The notes: a model not told the origin generated them from the letters alone. Numbered from the stretch's first letter, positions 15,412 to 22,828 are shown. The stretch: DNA of 38,785 bases from 9FT-COMBO-53-11 sp035291485 (GCA_035291485.1 DATDSA010000010.1:1-38785); one strand, 5' to 3'. A program made the numbers and translations.

Positions 15412-16818
15412 TCAAGTCAGGCGCTGTTCGAGCGGTTTGCTCTCGAAGGAGACTGAGTTCACCGCCCGCTGGACCACCTCCGACAGAGAGGGGTGGATGT
15501 GGATCGAATTCTTGATGGCGTCCAGGTCGCCGCCGGCCGCCGCCAGCGCCACCACCAGCTCGTGGATGAGAATGGAGGCATCGGTTCCCAGGATGTGGGC
15601 CCCCAGGATCCGGCGGGTCTTGGGATCGGCAAGGATCTTCACAAACCCGTCTTCGTCCTGGAGCGCCTTGCCCATACCGGTTTTGATGTAGGGATATCTG
15701 CCAACCGTGTACTCGATCTTCTTATCTTTCAAGTCCTGCTCCCGCGCTCCCACCCCCGCCACCTGGGGAGAGGAGTAGATGGCGTGGGGCATGACCCGGT
15801 AGTCCACCGCGGTTTTTTTGTCATCCAGGGCGTTCAGGATCACGTGTTTCGCTTCCCAATTCGCGCCGTGCTTGAAGGGCGCCTTTCCGACGATATCCCC
15901 CAACGCCCAGACACCGGGAACGGATGTTTCCAGGTACTCGTTCACCTCCAGATAGCCCTTTTCCGATAGTTTAAAGCCGGCCTTGTCGCACTCGAGCGTG
16001 TCAGTGTTGGGAACCCGGCCCGCCGCCACGAACAAGACATCTCCCTTGATCTCCTGGGACTGACCGGAGACCTCCACCGTCACCGTGACTTCTCCCTCTT
16101 TTCCGGGGGGAGGACCCGCCACCTGTTTTATCGTTGCATTCTTAACCACGCGGTAGTGAGAGGAAAAGACCTCCGTGAACTTGGCCGCGATCTCTTCATC
16201 CTCATTGGAAATCAGGAGCTCGCCGCGGTCGATCACGGTGATCTCGCTCCCCAGGCTTCCAAAAAAACTGGCCATCTCGCAGGAGATGTAGCCGCCGCCG
16301 ATGAAGACTACGCGGGCGGGAAGTTGGGGGAGGCGGAAGATGGTATCGGAGGAGTGGAAGGCGGTCTTGTCCAGACCGGGGATCGGGGGAATGGTGGGGC
16401 GGGTCCCGGCGGCGATGACGATCTTCTCACCCTCGATCTCCTCGTCGCCGACCGTCAGCCTCTTTGGTCCGGTAAAATGGGCAAACTTTTTGAAGAGAGT
16501 GTACTTGGGATTGGCTCGAACCGCCTCCTCGATGCCGGCGGCTTCTTCATCCACGAATTCCATCGTCCGGGCGATGATCCCCGGAAAATCCACTCCCTTG
16601 ATATCGGCCTGGATGTTGAAGGCCCCCGCCCGCCGAACCGTTTCCGCCACCTCGGCGGTTTCGATCAACATCTTGGAGGGGATACAGCCGCGGTTCAGAC
16701 AGGTCCCGCCCAACGGCCCGGGTTCGATCAAGGCCACCGAGAGGCCCTGCCGAGCGGCGTGGGAAGCGACGTTCAATCCCGAACCGGCCCCGATCACGAT
16801 CAGATCAAATTTGCGCAT
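15412..16818 (-). CDS. FAD-dependent NAD(P)-disulfide oxidoreductase (dihydrolipoyl dehydrogenase-like)
   Basis: A 468-residue member of the class I pyridine nucleotide-disulfide oxidoreductases. It has the FAD-binding DLIVIGAGSG at the N-terminus, the redox-active pair in GGTCLNRGCIPSKML, the NAD(P)-binding VVFIGGGYISCEMASFFGSLG, the second FAD motif VWALGDI and the C-terminal dimer motif IHIHPSLSEVVQRA with the catalytic His. The family includes dihydrolipoyl dehydrogenase, mycothione reductase and mercuric reductase; no lipoyl enzyme complex or MerA metal-binding domain is visible, so the disulfide substrate is unknown. MRKFDL (16818) is taken as start; MVC at 16827 is possible. Lying directly upstream of a copper ATPase, it may serve thiol redox balance under metal stress, which is inference. 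Confidence 0.88.
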   Translation of the reverse strand: MRKFDLIVIGAGSGLNVASHAARQGLSVALIEPGPLGGTCLNRGCIPSKMLIETAEVAETVRRAGAFNIQADIKGVDFPGIIARTMEFVDEEAAGIEEAVRANPKYTLFKKFAHFTGPKRLTVGDEEIEGEKIVIAAGTRPTIPPIPGLDKTAFHSSDTIFRLPQLPARVVFIGGGYISCEMASFFGSLGSEITVIDRGELLISNEDEEIAAKFTEVFSSHYRVVKNATIKQVAGPPPGKEGEVTVTVEVSGQSQEIKGDVLFVAAGRVPNTDTLECDKAGFKLSEKGYLEVNEYLETSVPGVWALGDIVGKAPFKHGANWEAKHVILNALDDKKTAVDYRVMPHAIYSSPQVAGVGAREQDLKDKKIEYTVGRYPYIKTGMGKALQDEDGFVKILADPKTRRILGAHILGTDASILIHELVVALAAAGGDLDAIKNSIHIHPSLSEVVQRAVNSVSFESKPLEQRLT

Positions 16819-16846
16819 ACAAACCATGTTAGCAATTCTTACCCCG

Positions 16847-16855
16847 TGCTATCAT
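16847..16855 (+). promoter_or_regulatory. Extended -10 promoter of the queuosine-salvage gene
   Basis: TG-C-TATCAT (16847-16855) would start transcription near 16862 and leave a 35-base leader containing GGAGAAAGGGAGAAGG before ATG 16897. Confidence 0.5.
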
Positions 16856-16896
16856 GGAGCGGTAAAAATTCATCCGGAGAAAGGGAGAAGGCCGAC

Positions 16897-17886
16897 ATGA
16901 AAGATCAGTTGGGAGTTCTGGATTCGACCCGCTATTTTCTAAGAATGGGGGTGGTCGAGATCGATCACAGCTCCGTTTCGGCGGCAGCCAAAACGATCCC
17001 GCTCGAAGACGTGAATCACTTCGCCAAGCCGCTCTTCTTCCTTGAGGGCTGGACGTGGGAAGAGAAAGTAGCGATCACGCTGATCCGCAACGCCGTCAAC
17101 TTCTCCTTCTGGCCGGACCCCGGCGAAACCCGCTGGACAGTGCGCGGACCGGGGGACAAGATCCTGGACGGCTCCACCGCCGCCTACTTCCGCATCGAGA
17201 AAGCAGTCCGCCTGGGGCTCATCAACCCCTTCTACTTTCCGTTCCTCTGTCGGCTCGACAAGGACGAACTGTCCCAGATCTTTTTAGGGTACGGAGGCAG
17301 CGAGATCCCGATGTTGGAAGACCGCCTCCGGTGCCTGGAAGAGTTGGGGAGGGGAGTCCCGATCCGGGGACCGGACGGGATCAGGGACCTTCTGGACAAG
17401 AATGGCCGGTCGGCGCTGGGACTCGTCCGTTACCTGGTGTCGTGTGTTCCAAACTTCGACGACACCGTGGACACTTGGGGAGACGGGGAGACTACAAAGT
17501 TCTACAAGCGGGCTCAGCTCGCCGCAATGGAGATCCAACGGGTCCTGTTGGACGAGCATCGGGAAGGGTTCGCGGACATCGGCGAACTCACCGCTCTATC
17601 CGATTACCGGCTTCCGCAGCTCTTCCGGGATTTGGGGATATTGGTCTACCAGAGGGGACTCGCCCAGATCGTCGACGAAGAAACGGATCTCCCTCGAGAT
17701 TCCATTGGTGAGGTTTGCATCCGCGCCACTACCGTCTGGGGCGCCGAGTACCTGCGGCTGGAGCTGGAGAGGCAACTGAAGCAGCCGGTCACCGCCGCCC
17801 AGCTCGACTACGTTCTGTGGAAGAAAGCGCGCGAGCTGAAGGATTCGATGCGCCCCCACCACCGGACCCGCACGACCGCATACTGA
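16897..17886 (+). CDS. Queuosine salvage protein (Q_salvage/DUF2419, Qng1-like glycosylase)
   Basis: The 329-residue product matches the Q_salvage family, whose eukaryotic member Qng1 cleaves queuosine 5'-phosphate to release the base queuine for insertion into tRNA. Diagnostic stretches occur in order: NAVNFSFWPDPGE (66-78), the motif with EIPMLEDRLRCL (136-147), KFYKRAQ (201-207), the conserved LSDYRLPQLFRDLG (234-247), a segment with ATTVWGAEYLRLEL (277-290) and DYVLWKKAR (304-312). The Asp of SDYRLPQ corresponds to the conserved catalytic-site Asp of the family. The frame is open far upstream, but ATG 16897 follows a strong Shine-Dalgarno and starts the family-like sequence. It is a single-gene unit ended by a strong terminator. 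No tgt or queuine transporter gene is in the window. Confidence 0.88.
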   Translation: MKDQLGVLDSTRYFLRMGVVEIDHSSVSAAAKTIPLEDVNHFAKPLFFLEGWTWEEKVAITLIRNAVNFSFWPDPGETRWTVRGPGDKILDGSTAAYFRIEKAVRLGLINPFYFPFLCRLDKDELSQIFLGYGGSEIPMLEDRLRCLEELGRGVPIRGPDGIRDLLDKNGRSALGLVRYLVSCVPNFDDTVDTWGDGETTKFYKRAQLAAMEIQRVLLDEHREGFADIGELTALSDYRLPQLFRDLGILVYQRGLAQIVDEETDLPRDSIGEVCIRATTVWGAEYLRLELERQLKQPVTAAQLDYVLWKKARELKDSMRPHHRTRTTAY

Positions 17887-17908
17887 GGAAAGCACTAGGA
17901 AATGAAGA

Positions 17909-17946
17909 AACCCCCGAACAGTTCAACTGTGCGGGGGTTACTTTTT
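17909..17946 (+). terminator. Terminator of the queuosine-salvage gene
   Basis: AACCCCCG plus ACAGTT (from 17909) pairs with AACTGT plus CGGGGGTT (to 17939) with one internal mismatch and is followed by ACTTTTTT. On the minus strand the same hairpin follows the stop of the convergent membrane-protein gene, so it may serve both. Confidence 0.92.
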
Positions 17947-18383
17947 TACCACAACCCAAAGAAGTAGAGCACGTTCGTGGTGGCCGCGGCAAGGGACACG
18001 GCGCTGAGAGCGGCCACGATCGCCAACCAGAGAGGACGGGGGAAGCAATCAAACCAGAGAAACCAGAGAACCCCACCGATCACCACCGTGGCGATAGTTT
18101 GAATCAGCATCATCGCCTGAAGGTGGGGAAGGTAGACCACGGTGACTTGATAGAAGGGATTCAACTCCACGGCGTAGTACTCTCCCCCCGAGGCCCAGAG
18201 AAAGGTCGAGACATCCAAGATCCGGGAGAACAGGAAGAGGGCGACGGTACCGGGAATCCAGAGTTTCGGGATCCTGTCCAACCGGTAGAGAAACAAAAGC
18301 GCGGTGGCGGAGACGAACGCCAGTCCCAACGTAAAGAGCTCGGGAACGTTCCTGAGCAGGACATCCCAAGGAAGGTTCGGCAT
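17946..18383 (-). CDS. Four-helix membrane protein
   Basis: The 145-residue product has four hydrophobic segments: around residues 15-32, 42-62, 80-105 and 117-140. Between helices two and three lies ILDVSTFLWASGGEYYAVELNPF. An Asp in a helix followed by a G..E.NP motif recalls DUF5658-like membrane proteins, but the match is weak. The start ATG follows GGAGAG by a good distance. Function unknown. It lies just downstream of the Xer gene on the same strand and could be co-transcribed. Confidence 0.7.
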   Translation of the reverse strand: MPNLPWDVLLRNVPELFTLGLAFVSATALLFLYRLDRIPKLWIPGTVALFLFSRILDVSTFLWASGGEYYAVELNPFYQVTVVYLPHLQAMMLIQTIATVVIGGVLWFLWFDCFPRPLWLAIVAALSAVSLAAATTNVLYFFGLW

Positions 18384-18420
18384 CGTTTCTCTCCTTTCCG
18401 CTGAGTTTCCTTATTCTACT

Positions 18421-19332
18421 TTATTTATTCCCGCGGTGGAATTTGCGATGGACTTCCTTGAGTTGGGGATTGGTGATGTGAGTGTAGATCTGGGTGGTGG
18501 AGATGTTAGCATGGCCCAGCAGTTCCTGGACGGACCGGATATCGGCGCCTCGGCGCAGGAGGTCGGTCGCAAAGGTGTGCCGCAGGGTATGAGGAGACGG
18601 GTCGGCCGCAATTCCCGCCGCCAATGCGTATTTCTTGACCAACTTCTGGATGCTCCGCACCGTCAACCGAGCGTCCCAGCCTTCCGGATCAATCGGGTTT
18701 CCCCCCTTGAAACGAATGAAAAGGGGCTTGTATTCGTCCTGCCGGTTGTTGAAATAGTTTGTGAGAGACGCTGCGGCGGAATCGGAAACAAAAACCACCC
18801 GAATTTTTCTCCCTTTACCCATTACCGAGATCTCCCGGGTCTTGAGATTCACATCCTTTACATCTAGTCCTACCAGTTCCGAAACCCGCAAACCGGTGGA
18901 AAAAAGAAGCTCCAGGATCGCTTTGTCCCGTCGGCCCTGTTGGGATTTCGGATCAGGAGCATCCAGAAATCTCTCCAAAGTGGATTCGTCCATCACCTTT
19001 ATCTTTCGGTCACCTTCTTCGATCAGCTCGATCCGGTCCGACGGCATCACTTCCAGCTCTTCTTGCTGAGCAAGGTAGCGCAGAAAGGAACGGACCGCAA
19101 TTAGATGGTGGTTCTGGGAACTTTTCTCAAGCGGATTTCCATTCTTGTCCTGATAGCGATTAAGGAATAGTTTGTAGCGCCGAACTAATTGAGGCGTAAT
19201 CGAAGTAGGGGAGTCGGCCTTCGCAAAATCGAGGAATCTTCTTAAAGAGAAAGCGTAGTTCTCGACGGTGTGGGGCGAACGGCCCTTCTCAATCTCTAAA
19301 TATTCTAAGAATCTTTGCAGGTACTCTTTCAT
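18421..19332 (-). CDS. xerD: Tyrosine recombinase XerC/XerD-like
   Basis: A 303-residue site-specific recombinase, the normal Xer length. The N-terminal SAM-like DNA-binding domain spans residues 1-85 (SPHTVENYAFSLRRF). The catalytic domain shows the full active site: Arg149 (TGLRVSEL), Lys173 (GKGRKIR), His248 and Arg251 (HTLRHTF), His274 (LLGHAN) and the nucleophile Tyr283 (QIYTH). Xer proteins resolve chromosome dimers at dif. CPR bacteria often have one Xer protein, so it may work alone like XerS or XerH. No integron-type insertion and no linked cassette array is seen. It has a TATAAT-like -10 box 70 bases upstream and no Shine-Dalgarno. Confidence 0.93.
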   Translation of the reverse strand: MKEYLQRFLEYLEIEKGRSPHTVENYAFSLRRFLDFAKADSPTSITPQLVRRYKLFLNRYQDKNGNPLEKSSQNHHLIAVRSFLRYLAQQEELEVMPSDRIELIEEGDRKIKVMDESTLERFLDAPDPKSQQGRRDKAILELLFSTGLRVSELVGLDVKDVNLKTREISVMGKGRKIRVVFVSDSAAASLTNYFNNRQDEYKPLFIRFKGGNPIDPEGWDARLTVRSIQKLVKKYALAAGIAADPSPHTLRHTFATDLLRRGADIRSVQELLGHANISTTQIYTHITNPQLKEVHRKFHRGNK

Positions 19333-19401
19333 CGGTTTTGGGTAGATGGGGGAGTAAGCCGTTTTGCAATCTCTTGAAATGTGATTGTTCGCACTTTGTT
19401 G

Positions 19402-19407
19402 ATTATA
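19402..19407 (-). promoter_or_regulatory. -10 box of the xer gene
   Basis: TATAAT on the minus strand (complement of 19402-19407) is a consensus -10 box. Transcription would start near 19395, leaving a leader of about 63 bases. A matching -35 is not visible. Confidence 0.45.
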
Positions 19408-19448
19408 TGAACCACAGTTTCAATTTACCGGACTCCCCTTCCTGATGT

Positions 19449-19524
19449 CAATAGGACGGCCGCTTGGGCGACCTAGCTATTGATAGCGATTCTCCGAATC
19501 GCGTCCAATAGGACGCCCTCCGGG
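19449..19524 (+). repeat. Dispersed palindromic element, copies I and J with an internal hairpin
   Basis: Copy I: CAATAG (19449-19454), GACGGCCGC-TTGG-GCGACCTAG, CTATTG (19477-19482). Then GCGATTC-TCC-GAATCGC, then CAATAG again (19506-19511) and a shortened copy J, GACGCCC-TCC-GGGTCC. CAATAG and CTATTG are complementary, so the outer stem also changed in a compensatory way compared with the AAATG/CATTT form elsewhere. No gene starts directly after it. Confidence 0.75.
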
Positions 19525-19738
19525 TCCTACACGGGAGAGGCGCCTATTTGTTCACCGAAGGTGAAACAAGTTCCCCACAAAATGTCATACAAAAAATTCA
19601 AATAGACAAAGGGGGATTCGAAAATCAAAATCGAATTCGGAAACGGCCCCCAGCAAGCCTTCTATCTATACAAGATTCTCGCCGAGACGACCATTACGTC
19701 GTCTTGCGACCAATTTTGTTAAGCAATTCTAGGCGCTT

Positions 19739-19783
19739 GTGGGAAGAGGCCGGGCGAGACCGGCGCGGCATTTACCCACTTTT
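19739..19783 (+). terminator. Terminator-like nested hairpin in the gene-free region
   Basis: GTGGG (19739-19743) pairs with CCCAC (19775-19779) around an inner stem GCCGG (19749-19753) / CCGGC (19760-19764), followed by TTTT. It would terminate a plus-strand transcript, although no gene precedes it. Confidence 0.4.
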
Positions 19784-19932
19784 ACTTTCGATCAAACAAT
19801 CTAACAATCAACACAAATTAAAGTATTAATTTAAAATCTACTCTCGCACTCTAGTCTATCGCAAATATTAATATAATTATAGGTCTAAGGTGACTATGGG
19901 TTAGCAGGCACTCCCCTCCTCTGCAAACATCT

Positions 19933-20703
19933 CTATTTAATCACCGCGGCGAGGATCAAAACCGCCAGAGAAACAAGAATATATTCCAAGACGATGGCGT
20001 ATTTGAGATGCTTTCCAAAATAGGCCCGGGAAACCCCCAGGGCGGAATAAAAGAAGGTCGCCTCGGAGATCCCGCGAAGGTGCGCTTTCCAGGGGAAAAA
20101 GGAGAAGGCCAGGGAGACCTGAACCGCCGCCAGCGCCAGCAGAGCCGCCACCGCAAAGAACCGCCTCTCCAGTAGATCCCTGGTGGTCAGGAACCAAAAA
20201 GCGTCCGCTGCCAGGACGAATACCAACCCAAAGAGCAGGCCACTGCTCAGGACCACTCCCAGATCGAGCTTGTAGAGCGCGGTCATCAGCAGGAAGGCGG
20301 AACCAAAAGCGAAGATGAAAACGACCGGCTGGGCGGCTTTCTCCAGCGGGATGCCCTCCTTCCGGATCCGGCTTACCTTAAAAACATTCAGAGCCAGCAG
20401 CAGGATATAGATCCCCAAAGAGAAGGCGACCCAACCGACGATCTTGGCCGCGGGGTGGAAATTCGGAAAGAGGTACTGGTCGAGAGCCGCTCCCATTGAA
20501 AAGAAGAGAGGAAGAACCGGAAAGGTAATCGCCTCGACGCCGCCCAGTCTCCCCAGAGCGAGAGGCAGGAGCAGGAGAGAAATAAGCGGAAGAGCAAAAA
20601 CCGGCAGAAGACTCTCCTGGGAAGAGAGGAGCGCCAGAACAGCGGTGAGGAGAACAGAGACAAGGAAAAATCGGACTCGTTTGTTTCGCAGGAAGGTTAG
20701 CAT
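19933..20703 (-). CDS. Polytopic membrane protein downstream of ruvC
   Basis: The start is taken as ATG 20703 (MLTFLRNKRVRF), one base after the ruvC stop, giving 256 residues; the longer frame runs into ruvC. It is almost wholly hydrophobic with about eight membrane segments, a basic N-terminus (positive-inside) and a C-terminus ending AAVIK. A non-hydrophobic loop KVSRIRKEGIPLEKA lies near residue 130. I do not recognise a functional family with certainty; it may belong to DUF5656-like membrane proteins of CPR genomes. Its position as third gene of a yebC-ruvC operon with coupled translation suggests co-expression, not a role in recombination. Confidence 0.8.
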   Translation of the reverse strand: MLTFLRNKRVRFFLVSVLLTAVLALLSSQESLLPVFALPLISLLLLPLALGRLGGVEAITFPVLPLFFSMGAALDQYLFPNFHPAAKIVGWVAFSLGIYILLLALNVFKVSRIRKEGIPLEKAAQPVVFIFAFGSAFLLMTALYKLDLGVVLSSGLLFGLVFVLAADAFWFLTTRDLLERRFFAVAALLALAAVQVSLAFSFFPWKAHLRGISEATFFYSALGVSRAYFGKHLKYAIVLEYILVSLAVLILAAVIK

Positions 20704-20704
20704 C

Positions 20705-21214
20705 TCAGGAGGCCGCCTTAATTTTCCCTCTCTCCAGATGGCAGATGGCGATCGCCAGCGCATCAGCGGAATGAACCGGGGTGGGATGCTCTTTAAGGCG
20801 GAGCATCTTCTTTATCGACTGTTGAACAAGTTTTTTATCCGCTCGGCCGTGACCGGCCACAATCAGTTTTGCCTCCAAAGAATTGTATTCGTAGACCGGC
20901 AGGTCCCGCTCCCCCGCCAGAAGGAGGATCACTCCGTAGGCCTGGGCCACCGAGATGGCCGAGGCAACATTGACGTTGAAAACCACTCGTTCAATGACGA
21001 TCTCCTCCACCGCGTGGGCATCCACTAGTTCCTCCACTCCCCGCTTGATCGTGACCAAACGCTTGGAGAGAGGCTCGGAGGACGGCGTCTTTATCATCCC
21101 GTGAGCGATGTATTCTAGACCGGATTTCTTATCCTTCGATTTGGGGTTTTTAATCTTTCTGATAATCCCCCACCCCATCTCAGCGGTGCCGGGATCAATG
21201 CCTAAGGTAATCAT
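20705..21214 (-). CDS. ruvC: Holliday junction resolvase RuvC
   Basis: RuvC cuts four-way DNA junctions at the end of homologous recombination, working with RuvAB. The 169 residues have the RNase H-like fold with the acidic active site: Asp7 (GIDPGT), Glu75 (VIERVVF), and the C-terminal HSADALAIA where His148 and Asp151 sit. Position 148 is Asp in E. coli, but His is the catalytic residue in Thermus RuvC, so this form should be active. It lies between yebC (34 bases upstream) and a membrane-protein gene starting one base after its stop. yebC-ruvC is a common bacterial arrangement. Confidence 0.95.
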   Translation of the reverse strand: MITLGIDPGTAEMGWGIIRKIKNPKSKDKKSGLEYIAHGMIKTPSSEPLSKRLVTIKRGVEELVDAHAVEEIVIERVVFNVNVASAISVAQAYGVILLLAGERDLPVYEYNSLEAKLIVAGHGRADKKLVQQSIKKMLRLKEHPTPVHSADALAIAICHLERGKIKAAS

Positions 21215-21248
21215 AAAGATGAATTATCAATTATCATTTTCTCAATTA

Positions 21249-21806
21249 TCAAATACTTGTTAATTGGTGAATTAGCTCGTCTGGGATATCGAAGTTGCTG
21301 TAGACATCCTGGACGTCGTCCTGCTCATCCAGGGCTTCCGCCAGGGCCAGCACCTTTTTCGCCGTTTCAGGATCGGAAACCGGGACCGTAAAGGTCGGGT
21401 TCTCCGGATCGATGAAGACATAGGCGGCCGAGCCGGCCTCCCCCATTTTGCCACCGTGGTTCTCAAAGATGCGCCGGATCTCGGGGAGGGTCCGGTTCTT
21501 GTTGTCGGTCAGGATCCTGACCATGAAGGCCGTCCCCATCGGACCATACCCCTCGTAGACCGCTTCCTCCAATGCCTGGGCCGAGGAGGCCGAAGCGGCG
21601 GCCCGCTCGATATTCTCTTTCGGCATGTTGTAGGAGTGGGCTTTCTCGATGGCTGACCTCAGGGTCGGATTGCTATCGGGATCGGAACCGCCTCGCCGCG
21701 CTGCCGTGGAGATCTCTCTCGCCAACTTGGAGAAGACCTTGCCGCGCTTAACATCGGCAACCCCTTTGGCGCGCTTGATTGTCGCCCACTTCGAGTGACC
21801 TGACAT
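21249..21806 (-). CDS. yebC: YebC/PmpR family protein, short form
   Basis: YebC proteins bind DNA or the ribosome and have been linked to transcription control and to translation of difficult sequences. The N-terminal hallmark MSGHSKWATIKRAKGVADVKRGKVFSKLAREI is intact (positions 1-32), and the last part ends in DDVQDVYSNFDIP as expected. At 185 residues it is about 55 shorter than the usual 240: after GSAAYVFIDPENPTF the protein jumps to PVSDPETAKKVLALAEAL, so most of the third domain is missing. The reading frame is smooth, so this is a stable short form, not a frameshift. AAAGGA lies before the ATG. It heads the yebC-ruvC operon. Confidence 0.93.
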   Translation of the reverse strand: MSGHSKWATIKRAKGVADVKRGKVFSKLAREISTAARRGGSDPDSNPTLRSAIEKAHSYNMPKENIERAAASASSAQALEEAVYEGYGPMGTAFMVRILTDNKNRTLPEIRRIFENHGGKMGEAGSAAYVFIDPENPTFTVPVSDPETAKKVLALAEALDEQDDVQDVYSNFDIPDELIHQLTSI

Positions 21807-21841
21807 TATTCAATAATCCTTTCTTGATCGCGACACTCGAA

Positions 21842-21899
21842 TTGCAACCGAGCGAAGCGAGGACAGCACTTTTTGCAACCTGAGCACAGCGAAGGCCAG
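21842..21899. repeat. Imperfect direct repeat upstream of yebC
   Basis: TTGCAACCGAGCGAAGCGAGGA (first 20: TTGCAACCGAGCGAAGCGAG) at 21842 recurs in altered form as TTGCAACCTGAGCACAGCGA at 21873. Each unit folds as a small hairpin with a GAGCGAAG-like core. They lie between yebC and the terminator of the next gene. Confidence 0.5.
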
Positions 21900-21943
21900 T
21901 ATTTCGAATGACCGCTCATTTCAGGAAAATGATAACAGATAAA

Positions 21944-21979
21944 CAAAAAAAACCGTCAGGTTTTTTAGGCCTGACGGTT
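21944..21979 (-). terminator. Terminator containing the stop codon of the 287-residue gene
   Basis: On the minus strand AACCGTCAGG (complement of 21970-21979) pairs with CCTGACGGTT (complement of 21951-21960) and is followed by a run of T (21944-21950). The TAA stop (21965-21967) lies in the loop, so the last codons form the 5' half of the hairpin. Confidence 0.92.
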
Positions 21980-22828
21980 GTTCTTCTCAAACACTTCCCA
22001 AGATCGGATGACAAGGTTGGCTGCCATTCGGATTTCGGTAGGAACATCTCCGTAGCGCCAACGATACCACCCGGCGATGGCCTCCAACCGATAGCGGTAC
22101 CAGTCTCGGCAGGACCGGCAGATGCAGGTCACGTGCTTTCCGTGCCGAAGGCGACTGAACCAGCCCATCGCGATGTAGTCGATCTCCTCGAAACCGCGCT
22201 CGAGCTCCTCCGCCGAAACCCCGAGGATCTCCGCGGGAATGCTGGCCGGAACGGCCGCCGGTGGGAGTGCCGGTTGCTCCGGAGACTCCTCCGCCACCTC
22301 GATTTCGGGATCGGGCGGGGTTTGGCGCAGCTCTAGGAAAAAAATCGTGTGCTGCGCCTCTTCCCGACTTCTGGAAAAGGTGTGGTATCCCGCATCCTCG
22401 GCCAACCTGTCAAACATGACCAGGTGTTCACCGTCAGGCAGGAGCGCGATTATCCCCCAGACATTACTCGGCTCTCCTCGAAACTCGAGTTCATGAAAGA
22501 GGGCGGAATCCTGGACTTCTTTCCACTGAACGAGCGGAAAGGATTGATAGTCTGGGAGTTCCGGAGAATCACCCTCTTCCCATTCCCCTCTGTCCTCGAC
22601 GGACTTCTTCATCCTGGAGAGGGACTTCAGATTGGTGAGGATCGTCTGGCACATCACCGGATTCGGAACGACCACCAGATCGGGCGGGTCACTCATCAAA
22701 ATCCAGAACTCCCTCCCGTCGGCCAACCGAGCCTTGATCCCCCACTTTTTCTTGAACGGATCTTCCCGGAATTCAGAAACGGAAATGGCGGCGTCTTCCG
22801 GTACTTTGTCCCAGTGCAAGACTTCCAT
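21965..22828 (-). CDS. Hypothetical protein with internal duplication and C-terminal Cys cluster
   Basis: The 287-residue product matches no family I know. Residues about 5-70 and 100-168 look like two copies of one domain: the first has WDKVPEDAAISVSEFREDP...WGIKARLADG, the second WKEVQDSALFHELEFRGEP...WGIIALLPDG. A Pro- and Glu-rich linker follows (about 170-205). The C-terminal part has HVTCICRSCRDWYRYRLEAIAGWYRW, with three Cys that could bind metal together with nearby His. The start follows GAGAGGAGAG. It is a single-gene unit with a good promoter and a terminator that includes the stop codon. Confidence 0.75.
   Translation of the reverse strand: MEVLHWDKVPEDAAISVSEFREDPFKKKWGIKARLADGREFWILMSDPPDLVVVPNPVMCQTILTNLKSLSRMKKSVEDRGEWEEGDSPELPDYQSFPLVQWKEVQDSALFHELEFRGEPSNVWGIIALLPDGEHLVMFDRLAEDAGYHTFSRSREEAQHTIFFLELRQTPPDPEIEVAEESPEQPALPPAAVPASIPAEILGVSAEELERGFEEIDYIAMGWFSRLRHGKHVTCICRSCRDWYRYRLEAIAGWYRWRYGDVPTEIRMAANLVIRSWEVFEKNNRQA

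Larger units (their letters stand above)
19333..19932. other. 600-base gene-free region rich in hairpins
   Basis: No convincing gene is present; the one frame of 93 codons (19548-19829) lacks a ribosome-binding site and reads through hairpins. Contents: xer promoter (19402-19407), a long-range pair GGGGAGT / ACTCCCC (19350s and 19430s), palindromic copies I and J (19449-19524), hairpin GTTCACC-GAA-GGTGAAAC (about 19551), a hairpin with GGGGGATTCGA and TCGAAT...CCCCC (about 19612-19652), a nested hairpin with GCCGG / CCGGC followed by CCCACTTTT (19739-19783), and an AT-rich segment (19800-19890). It could encode a structured RNA or hold a recombination or replication site; I cannot tell which. 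Confidence 0.5.

Noticed and set aside
16156..16896. Long N-terminal extension of the queuosine-salvage frame
   Set aside because: It runs antisense through the flavoprotein gene; the strong Shine-Dalgarno and family similarity begin at 16897.
18421..19332. Integron integrase reading of the tyrosine recombinase
   Set aside because: Length and motifs are those of a Xer protein; the extra helix of integron integrases and attC-like cassette arrays are absent.
19395..19425. Possible dif site (AGTGCGAACAA on the minus strand) next to xer
   Set aside because: One half resembles a XerC arm, but the other half matches the XerD arm at only about four of eleven positions.
19350..19437. tRNA-like fold with GGGGAGT / ACTCCCC acceptor stem
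   Set aside because: The size suits a tRNA-Leu or tRNA-Ser, but no T arm, D arm or anticodon stem can be built on either strand.
19548..19829. 93-codon frame in the gene-free region
   Set aside because: No ribosome-binding site, no plausible protein features, and it crosses several hairpins.
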